Positions 33,818-42,303 of a stretch of DNA of 64,000 bases are shown one piece after another. Source of the DNA: Gemmatimonadota bacterium. Its GTDB lineage: Bacteria > Gemmatimonadota > Gemmatimonadetes > Gemmatimonadales > GWC2-71-9. Under the pieces are notes generated by a model, which saw nothing but the letters and a program-made list of their open reading frames with translations, was not told the origin of the DNA and made no database searches. Numbering within the stretch: the stretch's first letter is position 1; every line of letters starts with the position of its first letter. The position numbers and the translations under genes are program-made. Where the stretch lies: the NCBI GenBank assembly GCA_003222115.1, contig QHUL01000051.1:62001-126000 (forward strand). Direction: 5' to 3'.

Positions 33818-33913
33818 CTAAGTTACTCGCTTCCCCAAGCGGTGCGTTAGGAGGTGGACGCCGATCCCCACGGCCAGCGACGCGACGAGCAGCCACGTTT
33901 CGTAATGCGCCAC
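33818..33913 (-). CDS. Possible tiny single-helix membrane protein
   Basis: A 31-residue frame starts at GTG 33913 in the gap between the DUF4173 gene and the PhzF gene. It has one clear membrane helix (WLLVASLAVGIGVHLLTHR) and a basic end (LGKRVT). A ggaaag lies just upstream. The gap is otherwise unexplained. Its short length means the frame could be chance; conservation in relatives would decide. Confidence 0.3.
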   Translation of the reverse strand: MAHYETWLLVASLAVGIGVHLLTHRLGKRVT

Positions 33914-33935
33914 GTCTTTCCGTGAAAGAAACGGA

Positions 33936-35432
33936 TCACCGATGTGACTCCTTGCAGGCGACTGCCCGGAGGTCCGCTTCGCGTCCCTGCACGGCCTGGC
34001 GCGCCCGGCGGCGCGCGAGGTTCCAATTCCGCCAGTCGTCGTCCCCGCGCCCCCAGCGTGCGAGGAGCCGTGCGCTCAGCCGACACTGCTCCGCACCGCC
34101 CAGCCGCGGGACGGCCGCGAGGAGGACGGGCACCGCGTCGGCGCTCAGGGAGGCCGCGTACTTGGCGTCGAACGGTCGGTCGTGGGGCAGCCGGCCGAGG
34201 TTGGTGCGCACGATGAAGGCGTCGGGATTGAGGACGTGCAGCCCGGCGAGCACAGCGAACCCCTGCACCAGTGCGCCGAAGGCGAAGCGCCGCGGCTGCC
34301 CGCGCAGCACGGTCCAACCGAACCACCCGACGATGCCGGCGACGTACACCATGAAGGCGGTGGCGTACAGCCGTACCTCCGACAGCCCGAACTGGTCCAC
34401 ATAGAGGCGCATCCGCTCGAGCGCGGAGGCCATCACGACCGCGAGCAGCAGGATCAGCAATCCGGCGAGAGACCGGAAGGTGCGGCGCTGCTGAGGCGCC
34501 TCGTTGCGAACGGCCCAGTCCGCCGCGAGCAGGATAGGCAGCACGAGGGCGCTCGCGGCGACCAGCTCGAAGAACCCCCGACGCGCGTACTCGGCGTAGG
34601 TCAGGCCCGTGGTGCGTTGGATCAGGTCGGTCCCGCCGAAGAAGTAGCGGAGTTGGATGACCACGAAGAGGAGGAACAGCGCGTCGAGCAGACCGAGGGC
34701 AGTGCCGACCGGGACAATGCCGAGGGAAAAGCCCCGGCCTGGGCCGCCGGTCGGTTGCGCCACGGCGCGGAGCAGAGCACTCCACAACACGCCGCCGGCG
34801 AGCGTCGTTCCACACGCGATGAGAAACGTGTGCGACGCGACCGCCCCAAAGTCGATGTCGAAGGCGCCGGCCAGCACGTTGCCGAACACGGCGTCGGCCG
34901 ATGCGAACAGGCCGCCGAAGACGAGCAGCAGCGGCAATGCCAGCAGGGTGCCGGCGCCGACCGCGCGCAGGTGGCGCAGCGCGCCGCCACTCGGCAACTC
35001 CTCCCACCGCACGTCCCGTCCCACCAGCGCGAAAGCACCGACGCACGCGCCCACCGCCGCCGCCAAGCCCGCCTGCACGTACTCCCACGCATGGAGGCCA
35101 CGGATGGCGACGCCGCGCAGGCTCAGGCAGGCGAGGCAGCAGAGGATCGCGAGCCCGATCGAGTCCAGCGCTCGGAGCGCCATCGAGTCCCGCGCGGTGA
35201 AGTTCGACGCCAACAGCAGGATGGCCACCGCGAGCCAGAGGGCATCGGCGCTCACCGCGATGCCGTGGCGGTGCACGATGTAGGCCGCCGCGGCGACGAG
35301 TCCGGCGGTGCAGAGCAGTGCGTTCAGTCCCCAGGGCGTGGCGCGCAGCAGGAGGTCGCCCGAAACGCCCAGCACAGTAGCGGCGCCCAGGATCTCGAGG
35401 CCGAGCCTCGTCTTCTCGCTCATGGCGTTCAT
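33936..35432 (-). CDS. DUF4173 integral membrane protein
   Basis: 498 residues with about twelve membrane helices and a soluble C-terminal segment rich in Arg and Ala ([21 protein letters not shown]). Segments such as [25 protein letters not shown] match the DUF4173/DUF4153 family, whose function is not established. ATG 35432 overlaps the uppS stop (ATGA), so it is translated with uppS and the regulator operon upstream. A role in the envelope is plausible from that context only. Confidence 0.85.
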   Translation of the reverse strand: MNAMSEKTRLGLEILGAATVLGVSGDLLLRATPWGLNALLCTAGLVAAAAYIVHRHGIAVSADALWLAVAILLLASNFTARDSMALRALDSIGLAILCCLACLSLRGVAIRGLHAWEYVQAGLAAAVGACVGAFALVGRDVRWEELPSGGALRHLRAVGAGTLLALPLLLVFGGLFASADAVFGNVLAGAFDIDFGAVASHTFLIACGTTLAGGVLWSALLRAVAQPTGGPGRGFSLGIVPVGTALGLLDALFLLFVVIQLRYFFGGTDLIQRTTGLTYAEYARRGFFELVAASALVLPILLAADWAVRNEAPQQRRTFRSLAGLLILLLAVVMASALERMRLYVDQFGLSEVRLYATAFMVYVAGIVGWFGWTVLRGQPRRFAFGALVQGFAVLAGLHVLNPDAFIVRTNLGRLPHDRPFDAKYAASLSADAVPVLLAAVPRLGGAEQCRLSARLLARWGRGDDDWRNWNLARRRARQAVQGREADLRAVACKESHR

Positions 35433-36061
35433 CCCGCCGCAGTCTCTGGCAGCCCGCCGAAGCGGCGCTGCCGCCTGCGGAATTCGCCGATCGCCGCGGC
35501 GAGATCGGCGGGGCCGAAATCCGGCCAGTAGCGGTCGCTGAAGTGGAGCTCGGCGTACGCGCACTCCCACAGCAGGAAGTCGCTGAGGCGCTGCTCGCCG
35601 CCGGTGCGGATGAGGAGGTCGACGTCGGGGAGGAGGAGGCCCGCCTGGATCGCGGCACGGCCGGAGTAGTCGACGAGGAGCCGGAGGAAGAGCGTCTCGT
35701 TGCCGGCGGTCGCCTGCTCGGCCGCGTCGATCGCCACGCCGAGGAGGGCGGGGAGCCGGTCGCGGCGGCCGACGACCTCGAGCCGCACGCCGTTCGCGAC
35801 GAGCCGCGGAGTCTCGCTCCGCAGGTAGCGGGCGAAGAGGCGCATCAGGGCCGCGACCTCGTCGGGGGGCCGCTTCCAGTTGTCGGCGGAGAATGCGAAC
35901 AGCGTGAGCTGGCCGATGCCGAGGCCGGGCGCCGCCTCGACGATGCGGCGCACCGCGCGGGCGCCGGCGCTGTGGCCGGCGGCGCGCGGCAGGCCGCGGC
36001 GCGTCGCCCAGCGCCCGTTGCCGTCCATGACGATCGCGACGTGCAGAGAAGTACTTTGCAT
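35429..36061 (-). CDS. uppS: Undecaprenyl (isoprenyl) diphosphate synthase
   Basis: 210 residues, slightly short for the family. It builds the C55 lipid carrier for cell-wall precursors by cis-condensation of isopentenyl diphosphate. Signatures are [15 protein letters not shown] (catalytic Asp), [25 protein letters not shown] and [18 protein letters not shown]. The start [14 protein letters not shown] is fixed by this motif. It lies within the 21-base palindromic site also found upstream of the regulator operon. A hairpin with a T-run separates it from the regulator gene. Confidence 0.95.
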   Translation of the reverse strand: MQSTSLHVAIVMDGNGRWATRRGLPRAAGHSAGARAVRRIVEAAPGLGIGQLTLFAFSADNWKRPPDEVAALMRLFARYLRSETPRLVANGVRLEVVGRRDRLPALLGVAIDAAEQATAGNETLFLRLLVDYSGRAAIQAGLLLPDVDLLIRTGGEQRLSDFLLWECAYAELHFSDRYWPDFGPADLAAAIGEFRRRQRRFGGLPETAAG

Positions 36062-36069
36062 CGTAAAGT
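36049..36069. promoter_or_regulatory. Palindromic operator-like site over the uppS start
   Basis: The 21-mer aagtactttgcatcgtaaag plus t matches the site at 37077-37097 at all but two positions. The core actttgc-N3-gtaaagt is a palindrome with one mismatch. The uppS start codon lies within it. A bound repressor here would block transcription or initiation of uppS. Confidence 0.55.
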
Positions 36070-36079
36070 TCGATCCCAC

Positions 36080-36098
36080 AAAAAAAGGCGCCCCGCCT
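36080..36098 (-). terminator. Short hairpin with T-run after the winged-helix regulator
   Basis: On the minus strand, aggcg-ggg-cgcct is followed by ttttttt. The stem includes the regulator's stop codon. A stem of only 5 G/C-rich pairs suggests partial termination, so uppS may be read through at a lower level or have its own promoter. Confidence 0.55.
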
Positions 36099-36465
36099 AG
36101 CGCTCGCGGGTCGCCCGGATCAGGGCCTCCATGTGGTCGAGGTAGCGCTCCAGGGCACGCCGTCCCGACGCCGTGAGGCGGTACTCGGTCTTCGGCACGC
36201 GCCCCGCGAAGGACTTGGCGCACTTCACGTACTGCGCCGCCTCGAGCTTGCGGGCGTGCACGCTGAGATTGCCGTCGCTCGTCTGGAGCAGCCGCTTGAG
36301 CTCGTTGAAGGTGAGCGACTCGGTCACCGCGAGCGCGCTCACGATGCCGAGCCGGATCCGCTCGTGGATCAGGCGGTCGAGCTGCGGCGGCTCCGGCCGC
36401 ACGCGCTGTGGGCGAGGCGCCCGCTCCGCGGCCTCCGCCCGGCGCGCAGCCGTCGATTTAGCCAC
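36097..36465 (-). CDS. Winged-helix transcriptional regulator
   Basis: 122 residues. After a basic N-terminus, a MarR/ArsR-like winged helix is seen: [38 protein letters not shown]. It continues with a wing ([20 protein letters not shown]) and a final dimerisation helix. This is the small HTH_34-type regulator usually paired with a membrane protein. It overlaps its membrane partner gene by 8 bases. The 21-base palindrome upstream of that partner and again at uppS is the likely binding site. Confidence 0.85.
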   Translation of the reverse strand: MAKSTAARRAEAAERAPRPQRVRPEPPQLDRLIHERIRLGIVSALAVTESLTFNELKRLLQTSDGNLSVHARKLEAAQYVKCAKSFAGRVPKTEYRLTASGRRALERYLDHMEALIRATRER

Positions 36466-37042
36466 CGTACCTCCGTGCGATGACGACGCCGAACGCGATG
36501 TGCAACCCGCCGAACCCCGCCCCCAGCAGCCAGTTGCCCCAGGCCGGGGGGCCGAACAGCGCGGCGGCCCCGGCGAGCATGAAGCACAGCCCCATCACGG
36601 GCACGATGCGCACCGAGAACGCGCCGCCCGTGACGAAGCCAGTCCCGTACAGGAGCAGCCACACGCCCGGCAGCGCGTGCCACTGGCCGGCGCGATACAG
36701 CGCGATGGTCAGCAGACCGCCGACCGCCATGGGCGGGATGAACCCCAACCAGAAGCGCCGCCCGGGCCCGGAGAGGATCGGGTCGTTCACGGCGTACGCC
36801 TTGCGGACCATGGTCCCGCCGCCGATCACCAGGGCCACGATCGCTTCGCCCAGCCACGTCGCGAGCCAGAGCTCCACGCTGGGCTGGCGCGCCGCGAGCA
36901 GCGCGGCGGCGAGCGCCGTAACTCCCACCGCGACCTGCCCCCACCCCGGCACCGCGGTGAACGCGCCGGCGCGCTCCATCGTCTCGCGGATGTAGCGCAG
37001 GTTGTCGATGGCGCGGTCGTGCAGGGGCCGGGGGGACGTCAT
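36458..37042 (-). CDS. Membrane protein partner of the winged-helix regulator
   Basis: 194 residues with six or so membrane helices. It starts [26 protein letters not shown], chosen over an upstream in-frame TTG that lies in the promoter. Helices include [34 protein letters not shown] and [13 protein letters not shown]. No enzymatic motif is seen. The ATG is 7 bases after a TATACT box, so the message is probably leaderless. Being the first gene of the operon with the regulator, it may sense a membrane signal; this is inferred. Confidence 0.72.
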   Translation of the reverse strand: MTSPRPLHDRAIDNLRYIRETMERAGAFTAVPGWGQVAVGVTALAAALLAARQPSVELWLATWLGEAIVALVIGGGTMVRKAYAVNDPILSGPGRRFWLGFIPPMAVGGLLTIALYRAGQWHALPGVWLLLYGTGFVTGGAFSVRIVPVMGLCFMLAGAAALFGPPAWGNWLLGAGFGGLHIAFGVVIARRYGG

Positions 37043-37049
37043 GGGGAGA

Positions 37050-37078
37050 AGTATAGCGTCAGGGCGATGTTTTGACAA
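37050..37078 (-). promoter_or_regulatory. Sigma-70-type promoter TTGTCA-N17-TATACT
   Basis: On the minus strand the -35 box TTGTCA (37073-37078) and -10 box TATACT (37050-37055) are separated by exactly 17 bases. Seven bases separate the -10 box from the ATG at 37042, so transcription should begin at or next to the start codon. The operator-like palindrome abuts and slightly overlaps the -35 side. Confidence 0.75.
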
Positions 37079-37097
37079 GTACTTTGCAGCGCAAAGT
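37077..37097. promoter_or_regulatory. Palindromic operator at the regulator-operon promoter
   Basis: The core actttgc-agc-gcaaagt is a perfect 7-base palindrome next to the -35 box. The extended 21-mer recurs at 36049-36069. Its placement fits autoregulation by the winged-helix protein. The last base also lies in the stop codon of the PHP-domain gene. Confidence 0.65.
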
Positions 37098-38308
37098 CAC
37101 GGTCCCGGCGTCGTGGGCTTTCTCGGCCAGCGGAGCTTGAAGACTTCGAGCGAGCGCGCCAGGATGCCCAGGCCGCCGGCGTCGCCCGCGCGCCGCGGCA
37201 CCGCCCGGTAGATCAGGACCACGAGGATCCACGTGATCCAGCTGCAGCGCTCGCTCCACGACAGGCCTCGGAACATGAGCCACGGCTGGGTGTAGGCCGC
37301 CGTCCACGGCAACCACTCGCCCTGGGCGAGCGCGAGCGGCCGGGCGACGACCTGGTTGGAGCGGTACCCGCGCACGCCCGAGAGCGCGAGATTCCACACG
37401 CACGTGACCTTCCCCCAGCCGTGGTTGTCGCTCGCGCCGACCACCAGCAGATCGCGCGCGGCGGCGAGCGCCAGTACCTGGCCGCGCCGGGCCGCGGGGA
37501 AGGCCAGCGCCTTGGGGGCGCAGTTCACGATCTCGAAGCCGTCCAACCCTGCGGCGACGAATTCGTCCAGGTCGTCCCAGTGAGCGAGCCAGTATTCGGG
37601 GAGGGACGCGATGCTGAGGGCGCCGTGGCGGTGCAGCTCGCCGAACAGCCCGAGCAGCGAGCGCGTGTCCCGGCCGAAGCGTCCGCGGTCGACGGGCAGC
37701 GTGTCGGCGAGGGCCACGATGTGCTGGCCGGCGACGCTCCACTCGACCCCGGGAAGCAGGGGGATGGGCTGCTGGACGCGCTGGTCGAAGAGGAGGTTGT
37801 GTTCCGTCACGTACGACGCCTCGAACCCCTGGGCGGCGTGCCAGCGCGCGAGGTCGAGCGCGGTCCAGCCCCGGCGGCCGTCGTGTGACGCGCTCGTGTG
37901 CGCGTGGTAGTCGATCACCGTCAGCGCCGAATCGCTGGTGACGAGCCGGGGCACGGACCGGGGCAGCGTGACGGTGGCGCCACCCAGCGCGAGCAGCGCG
38001 ACCGGGCCGAGCAGGGCGCGCACGGCGCGCCGCCGCGGCGCCGCCGGGCGCAGGGCGCCCCACGCGGCGAGCGCCACCGCCCAGACGGCGAGCAGCGCTC
38101 GGGCGCGATCCAGGCTCAGGAACGTCAGGGCGTCCAGCACGTCGGATAACGGCGCCGCCGCCACGTACCCGAGCGGCCGCGCGAGGTCCGCGTCGGCCGG
38201 CGGCGCGCCCGTCGCCGCATCGACGAGCGCCGGCAGCGGATCGATGGCGCTGACGACCACGAGCGCGAGCAGGACGAACGCGATCGGGTGGCGGCGCAAC
38301 AGGTTCAT
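37097..38308 (-). CDS. Membrane-anchored PHP-domain phosphoesterase-like protein
   Basis: 403 residues from ATG 38308; an in-frame ATG at 38326 is possible. Three N-terminal membrane helices (HPIAFVLLALVVVSAIDPLP, ALLAVWAVALAAWGAL, ALLGPVALLALGG) precede a PHP metal site: VIDYHAHTSASHDG (HxH), YVTEHN and GASDNHGW. A further membrane helix (ITWILVVLIYRAV) lies near the C-terminus. PHP domains hydrolyse phosphate esters with a trinuclear metal centre; here the catalytic part probably faces the periplasm. The substrate is unknown. Its promoter region overlaps that of the divergent small protein gene. Confidence 0.82.
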   Translation of the reverse strand: MNLLRRHPIAFVLLALVVVSAIDPLPALVDAATGAPPADADLARPLGYVAAAPLSDVLDALTFLSLDRARALLAVWAVALAAWGALRPAAPRRRAVRALLGPVALLALGGATVTLPRSVPRLVTSDSALTVIDYHAHTSASHDGRRGWTALDLARWHAAQGFEASYVTEHNLLFDQRVQQPIPLLPGVEWSVAGQHIVALADTLPVDRGRFGRDTRSLLGLFGELHRHGALSIASLPEYWLAHWDDLDEFVAAGLDGFEIVNCAPKALAFPAARRGQVLALAAARDLLVVGASDNHGWGKVTCVWNLALSGVRGYRSNQVVARPLALAQGEWLPWTAAYTQPWLMFRGLSWSERCSWITWILVVLIYRAVPRRAGDAGGLGILARSLEVFKLRWPRKPTTPGP

Positions 38309-38311
38309 CCG

Positions 38312-38317
38312 TACAAT
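38312..38317 (+). promoter_or_regulatory. Putative -10 box (TACAAT) for the 38325 gene
   Basis: TACAAT is followed by 7 bases (cttgggc) and ATG. There is no ribosome-binding site. It lies in the 16-base gap between divergent starts. No good -35 box was seen. Confidence 0.4.
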
Positions 38318-38324
38318 CTTGGGC

Positions 38325-38678
38325 ATGACGGCGATCAGCGCCACGGTGCTGCGCGTGTCGCTCGCGAGCCTCGCGCTCGCGGGGCTCGCGTGCCGCAAGG
38401 CTCCCCGCTCGAGCGCGGCGCGGACGCCCCCGCTCGTCACGGCCTACGTCACGCCGCCCGCCGCCGAGCGCGTCATGGGTCGGATGCTGGACGCGGCGGC
38501 GCGGCACGACTGGAGGCTTTCGGTCCGGACCGACAGCGCCGCGCTCGCCGAAGCCGACGTCGCCATCATCGACAGCGCCGGCCGGCTCGTCGCCCGGCTG
38601 CGGGCGGGGTCCCCCGTCGCGGCGGAGGCGCGCGCCCTGGCGGAGGCGGTCCTTCCCCCCGGCGCGCTACCGCGATGA
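38325..38678 (+). CDS. Small exported or lipid-anchored protein, function unknown
   Basis: 117 residues. A hydrophobic N-terminus (VLRVSLASLALAGLAC) ends in a Cys that may be lipidated, although the lipobox is not canonical. The remainder, about 90 residues, is mixed alpha/beta with VAIIDSAGRLVARLRAGS in the middle. No family was recognised. It is the first gene of a four-gene plus-strand run whose members overlap or nearly touch. Its stop overlaps the next start (ATGA). Confidence 0.55.
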   Translation: MTAISATVLRVSLASLALAGLACRKAPRSSAARTPPLVTAYVTPPAAERVMGRMLDAAARHDWRLSVRTDSAALAEADVAIIDSAGRLVARLRAGSPVAAEARALAEAVLPPGALPR

Positions 38679-39331
38679 GCTGGCCCCTGGCGTACTGGTG
38701 GATCCCGCCGCTCGTCACGGTCGCGGGCATGATCCCCCTGTTCTTGTACCTCGAAAGGCGGCGCCGTGAGGCCTACGAAGAGTTCTGCCTGATGCGCGGC
38801 TTCACCTTCGAGCGCTCGCGTCACTCCTCGCCGCAGCCGTACGCCGCCGTCCCGCTGTTCGCGAAGGGGCAGTCACGCCGCTGGGGCTATACGATCGGCG
38901 GCCGTTGGAACGGCCGTGCCTTCACCGCGTTCGAGTACCGCTACTCGACGGGCGGAGGTAAGAACAGGCACACCGAGACCGTCAGCGTGATGCAGTGGGA
39001 CGGCGACGACGTGGCGCTCCCACGGTTCTGCTGCACCCCGGAGGGCTTCTGGGACCGGCTGGCGCAGCGCTTCGGACGGCAGGATTTCGACTTCCCGGAG
39101 GACCCGGCGTTCTCCGACGCCTACCAGCTGCAGGGCGACGATGAGGCCGCCGTCCGCGGCGCGTTCACGGCCGAGGTCCGGCGTCACCTGCTCGCGAACC
39201 CTCACCAGTATGTGGCCGGCGCGGGACACGAGCTTTTCTGGTGGCGCCCGGGGCGGCTCCCCAAGCCGGACGATCTCGACGCGCTGTTGGCGGAAGGGGA
39301 CGGCGTCCGGCGGTTGTTCCTCGAGCGATGA
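38675..39331 (+). CDS. Membrane-anchored protein of unknown function
   Basis: 218 residues. One N-terminal membrane helix (YWWIPPLVTVAGMIPLFLYL) is followed by a cytoplasmic domain with a basic start (ERRRREAYEEFCLMRGFTFERS). That domain contains aromatic-rich beta segments (WGYTIGGRWNGRAFTAFEYRY). The pattern of a protein-wide RGF.FER segment followed by a beta sandwich occurs in many uncharacterised bacterial proteins. The start ATG overlaps the upstream stop. An 8-base gap separates it from the DinB-like gene. Confidence 0.6.
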   Translation: MSWPLAYWWIPPLVTVAGMIPLFLYLERRRREAYEEFCLMRGFTFERSRHSSPQPYAAVPLFAKGQSRRWGYTIGGRWNGRAFTAFEYRYSTGGGKNRHTETVSVMQWDGDDVALPRFCCTPEGFWDRLAQRFGRQDFDFPEDPAFSDAYQLQGDDEAAVRGAFTAEVRRHLLANPHQYVAGAGHELFWWRPGRLPKPDDLDALLAEGDGVRRLFLER

Positions 39332-39339
39332 GGTGAACG

Positions 39340-39843
39340 ATGCGCGCGCCAGCCTTCGCCGACCTCCCGCAGCTCGTGCTTGGCCCCCTCGTCGGGCGGC
39401 CCGACGTCGACTGGCACCGGGCCCCGCCGGGCAAGTGGTCGCCGCTGCAGATCGTGCAGCATCTCGCGATCGGGATCGACGGCAGCGCCCGTACGTTCGA
39501 CTCGCGGCGCGCGCACGCGCCCATGCGGCGCAGGCCCCGAACCGTGTGGCAATGGCTCGGCTACATGGTCATCCTCCGCGTCGGCTGGTATCCGACCGGC
39601 TTCCAGTCTCCCGCCGCCGTCCGCCCGGCGGAGCGGCCCGACCGCGCGGCGGTCGAACGCCAGTTCCGGGAAGGGCTCGCACGGTTCGCCGAGCTGGAGC
39701 GCGAGCTGTTGCCCGCCCGGGCGCGGGACCTGTTCGTCAAGCACCCGAGGCTCGGCGATCTGACGCTGCCCGAGTGGGTGCGCTTCCACGCGGCGCACTG
39801 CGCGCATCACGCCAAGCAGATCCGGGCGCGGCTCGCGGGATGA
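39340..39843 (+). CDS. DinB-like metal-dependent four-helix protein
   Basis: 167 residues, start set by gaggtgaacg just upstream. The N-terminal helix carries GKWSPLQIVQHLA with the first metal His. The C-terminal helix has WVRFHAAHCAHHAKQI with the HxxxH-type pair, the three-His layout of the DinB/YfiT superfamily. Members act as thiol-dependent transferases or hydrolases; this one's substrate is unknown. Its stop overlaps the start of a small basic protein gene (ATGA). Confidence 0.8.
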   Translation: MRAPAFADLPQLVLGPLVGRPDVDWHRAPPGKWSPLQIVQHLAIGIDGSARTFDSRRAHAPMRRRPRTVWQWLGYMVILRVGWYPTGFQSPAAVRPAERPDRAAVERQFREGLARFAELERELLPARARDLFVKHPRLGDLTLPEWVRFHAAHCAHHAKQIRARLAG

Positions 39844-39998
39844 GACGGAAAAGGAAGGACAAGCTCACCGTACGGGTCCCCAATCCCGCCGCGCCCGTGA
39901 AGCAGCGGCTCAAGACACCCGCGCACAAGGTTCATCGATCGGCGAAGCAGTACCGTCGGCGGGGCAAGCACCCGCGGCCCTTGGAGGAAGGAGAGTAG
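39840..39998 (+). CDS. Small highly basic protein
   Basis: 52 residues, rich in Lys and Arg (MRRKRKDKLTVRVPNPAAPV; VHRSAKQYRRRGKHPRP) with a short acidic end. There is no hydrophobic segment. The charge suggests binding to nucleic acid or ribosomes, though it has no recognised domain. Its start overlaps the DinB-like stop as ATGA, which supports real translation. A strong purine-rich stretch at its end serves as ribosome-binding site for the next gene. Confidence 0.55.
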   Translation: MRRKRKDKLTVRVPNPAAPVKQRLKTPAHKVHRSAKQYRRRGKHPRPLEEGE

Positions 39999-39999
39999 C

Positions 40000-41178
40000 A
40001 TGCCACCCTACGACTACCTCATCGTCGGGGGCGGCATGACCGCCGACGCGGCCGCGCAGGCGATCCACGAAGTCGACGCGAACGGCCGGATTGGCCTGCT
40101 CTGCGCCGAGCCCCACCCGCCGTACAATCGGCCGCCCCTCTCCAAGGCCCTGTGGAAAGGCGAGCCGGAAGCGAGCATCTGGCGCAAGACCGAGTCGACC
40201 GGGGCCACTCTCCAGCTTGGTCGGCGGGTCGTCGGGGTCGATCCTGGCGCCAAGACGGTTACCGACGACCGCGGCACGATCCACGGCTACAAGAAGCTCC
40301 TGCTCGCGACCGGTGGGACGCCCCGGCGGTTGCCGCTCAAGTCGGAGCAGGTGATCTACTTCCGGACCTACGAGGACTACCGGCGCCTGCGGGGGCTCGC
40401 CGAGGCGCCGGTGCGGTTCGCGGTCATCGGCGGCGGGTTCATCGGCACGGAGATCGCCGCCGCGCTGCGGCTGCAGGGCCGCGACGTGACCATGCTCGTC
40501 CCGGAGGACGGATTGGGCGCACGGGTATTCCCGGCCGACCTGGCACGCTTCCTCGTGGACTACTACCGACAGAAGGGAGTGGAGCTGCGGATGGGCGAGG
40601 GGATGACGGGCCTCGAGGCGAGGGCCGGCAAGGCCGTCGTGCGCACGACCAAGAACTCGCAATTTACGACCGATGTAATCGTCGCCGGCCTGGGCATTCA
40701 GCCGAACGTGGAGCTGGCGGAGCAGGCGGGGCTGCGGGTCGACAACGGTATCGTGGTCGACGACCTGTGCCGCACCACCAACGCGGATATCTACGCCGCG
40801 GGCGACGTCGCGAACTTCCACAACCCGGCGCTCGACTCGCGCCTCCGGGTGGAGCACGAGGACAACGCGAACACCATGGGCCGGGCGGCGGGCCGTGCCA
40901 TGGGTGGCGAGCCGGAGCCGTATCACCACCTACCGTTCTTCTACTCGGACCTCTTCGAGCTCGGCTATGAGGCCGTCGGCGAGACCGACTCGCGGCTCGA
41001 GACGTTCTCCGACTGGAAGGAGCCGTTTCGCGAAGGCGTGGTCTTCTACCTGAAGAGCGGCCGGGTGCGCGGTGTGCTGCTGTGGAATACCTGGGGGCAG
41101 GTGGATCACGCCCGCGCCCTGATCGCGGAGCGGGGACCGTTCCAGGCCGCCGACCTCAAAGGACGGCTGCCCGCCTAG
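40000..41178 (+). CDS. FAD/NAD(P)-dependent oxidoreductase, ferredoxin-reductase / AIF type
   Basis: 392 residues, cytosolic. The N-terminal FAD dinucleotide fold is YLIVGGGMTADAAAQAIHE. The NAD(P) fold is FAVIGGGFIGTEIAAAL (about residue 145). The second FAD motif is ADIYAAGDVANF. Relatives pass electrons from NAD(P)H to ferredoxins, rubredoxins or quinones. The C-terminal ~80 residues resemble the AIF-type domain. A strong gaggaaggagag precedes the ATG. No partner ferredoxin gene is adjacent. The 43-base gap to trpS has no visible terminator. Confidence 0.9.
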   Translation: MPPYDYLIVGGGMTADAAAQAIHEVDANGRIGLLCAEPHPPYNRPPLSKALWKGEPEASIWRKTESTGATLQLGRRVVGVDPGAKTVTDDRGTIHGYKKLLLATGGTPRRLPLKSEQVIYFRTYEDYRRLRGLAEAPVRFAVIGGGFIGTEIAAALRLQGRDVTMLVPEDGLGARVFPADLARFLVDYYRQKGVELRMGEGMTGLEARAGKAVVRTTKNSQFTTDVIVAGLGIQPNVELAEQAGLRVDNGIVVDDLCRTTNADIYAAGDVANFHNPALDSRLRVEHEDNANTMGRAAGRAMGGEPEPYHHLPFFYSDLFELGYEAVGETDSRLETFSDWKEPFREGVVFYLKSGRVRGVLLWNTWGQVDHARALIAERGPFQAADLKGRLPA

Positions 41179-41221
41179 CTCCAGCACGCTGATCTACTGT
41201 CGTGGTTCGGGCGTACTTCGA

Positions 41222-42229
41222 TCAGACCAGCCCCATCAGCCGCTTGACGCGGTCGAGCGTCGCGCGGGCGATCGGGTGAACGCGATCCGCGCCCTCTCGG
41301 AGGATCCGGTCCAGGTATCCCGCATCGGCCGAGAGCGCGAGGTAGCGCCGGCGGATAGGGTCGAGCGTGGACACCACGAGATCGGCAACGGCCCGCTTCA
41401 CGGCGCTGTAGCCTTGACCCGCGAACTCCGCTTCGACGTCCGGGCGAGGTCGTCCGGACAGGGCCTCGTAAATCGTCAGCAGATTCGCGACTCCCGGCGA
41501 CAGCTCGCCGGGGCGAAGCTCGCGCCCCGAATCGGTGACCGCCCCCATGACCGCGTTCCGGATGCGCTCGGGCGAGTCGGTGAGCGCGATGGCGTGCCCC
41601 GGCCGCTCCTCCGCCAGGCTCTTGCTCATCTTGACGGTCGGGTCGTCGAGCCCCATGATGCGCGCGCCGCTCGGGCGGACGAGCGGCTCCGGGAGCGTGA
41701 AGACCGGGCGGAACAGGTTGTGAAAACGTCGAGCGATGTCCCGCGCCAGCTCAATGTGCTGCCGCTGATCCTCGCCCACGGGCACCAGGTCCGCCTGGTA
41801 GAGCAGGATGTCGGCGGCCTGGAGCACGGGGTATTCGAGCAGTCCCGCGCCGACCGTGGTGAGGGCGGCGGCTTTCGACTTGTACTGGGTCATGCGCTCG
41901 AGCCAGCCCACGGGGGTGACGCAGGCCAGCAGCCAGGCGAGCTCGGCGTGCGCGGGGACGTAGGACTGGAGGAACAGGGCCGAGCGGGCCGGATCGATAC
42001 CGCAGGCGAGCAGCAGCGCCGCGAGCTCGCGCCGCGCGGCGCGCAGCGTCTCGACTCGGATCGCCTCGGGGATCGTGAGAGCGTGGAGATCGACGATACA
42101 AAAGATGTTGTCGTAGCGCGCCTGGTTCGCCGCCCACACGCTCAGCGCGCCGATGTAGTTGCCGAGGTGGAGCCTCCCGGTCGGCTGGATCCCTGAGAAC
42201 ACCCGCTGCTGTTGTCGGCCCGCCGTCAC
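41222..42229 (-). CDS. trpS: Tryptophanyl-tRNA synthetase
   Basis: 335 residues; class I synthetase that charges tRNA-Trp. The HIGH motif is seen in GIQPTGRLHLGNYIGA and KMSKS in DPTVKMSKSLAEE. The Trp-binding region has LLYQADLVPVGEDQRQHIELARDI. GTG 42229 is chosen because cagga lies just upstream and the protein then starts normally (VTAGRQQQRVFSGIQ). It is divergent from the cupredoxin gene. Confidence 0.96.
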   Translation of the reverse strand: MTAGRQQQRVFSGIQPTGRLHLGNYIGALSVWAANQARYDNIFCIVDLHALTIPEAIRVETLRAARRELAALLLACGIDPARSALFLQSYVPAHAELAWLLACVTPVGWLERMTQYKSKAAALTTVGAGLLEYPVLQAADILLYQADLVPVGEDQRQHIELARDIARRFHNLFRPVFTLPEPLVRPSGARIMGLDDPTVKMSKSLAEERPGHAIALTDSPERIRNAVMGAVTDSGRELRPGELSPGVANLLTIYEALSGRPRPDVEAEFAGQGYSAVKRAVADLVVSTLDPIRRRYLALSADAGYLDRILREGADRVHPIARATLDRVKRLMGLV

Positions 42230-42303
42230 GGGCGCTCCTGGCGATCTTGGCGGCTTTACAGTAAGCTGCACTCCCTCGAACGCAAACAGGAACCGGACGA
42301 GCG

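Noticed and set aside
34182-35531. Long plus-strand open frame (449 codons) opposite the DUF4173 gene
   Set aside because: Its translation is rich in Arg, Gln, Glu and Ala without structure, as expected from the antisense of a GC-rich membrane protein gene; the minus-strand gene has clear membrane helices and family sequence.
41179-41221. Terminator between the converging AIF-type and trpS genes
   Set aside because: No hairpin with a T-run could be drawn in the 43 bases.
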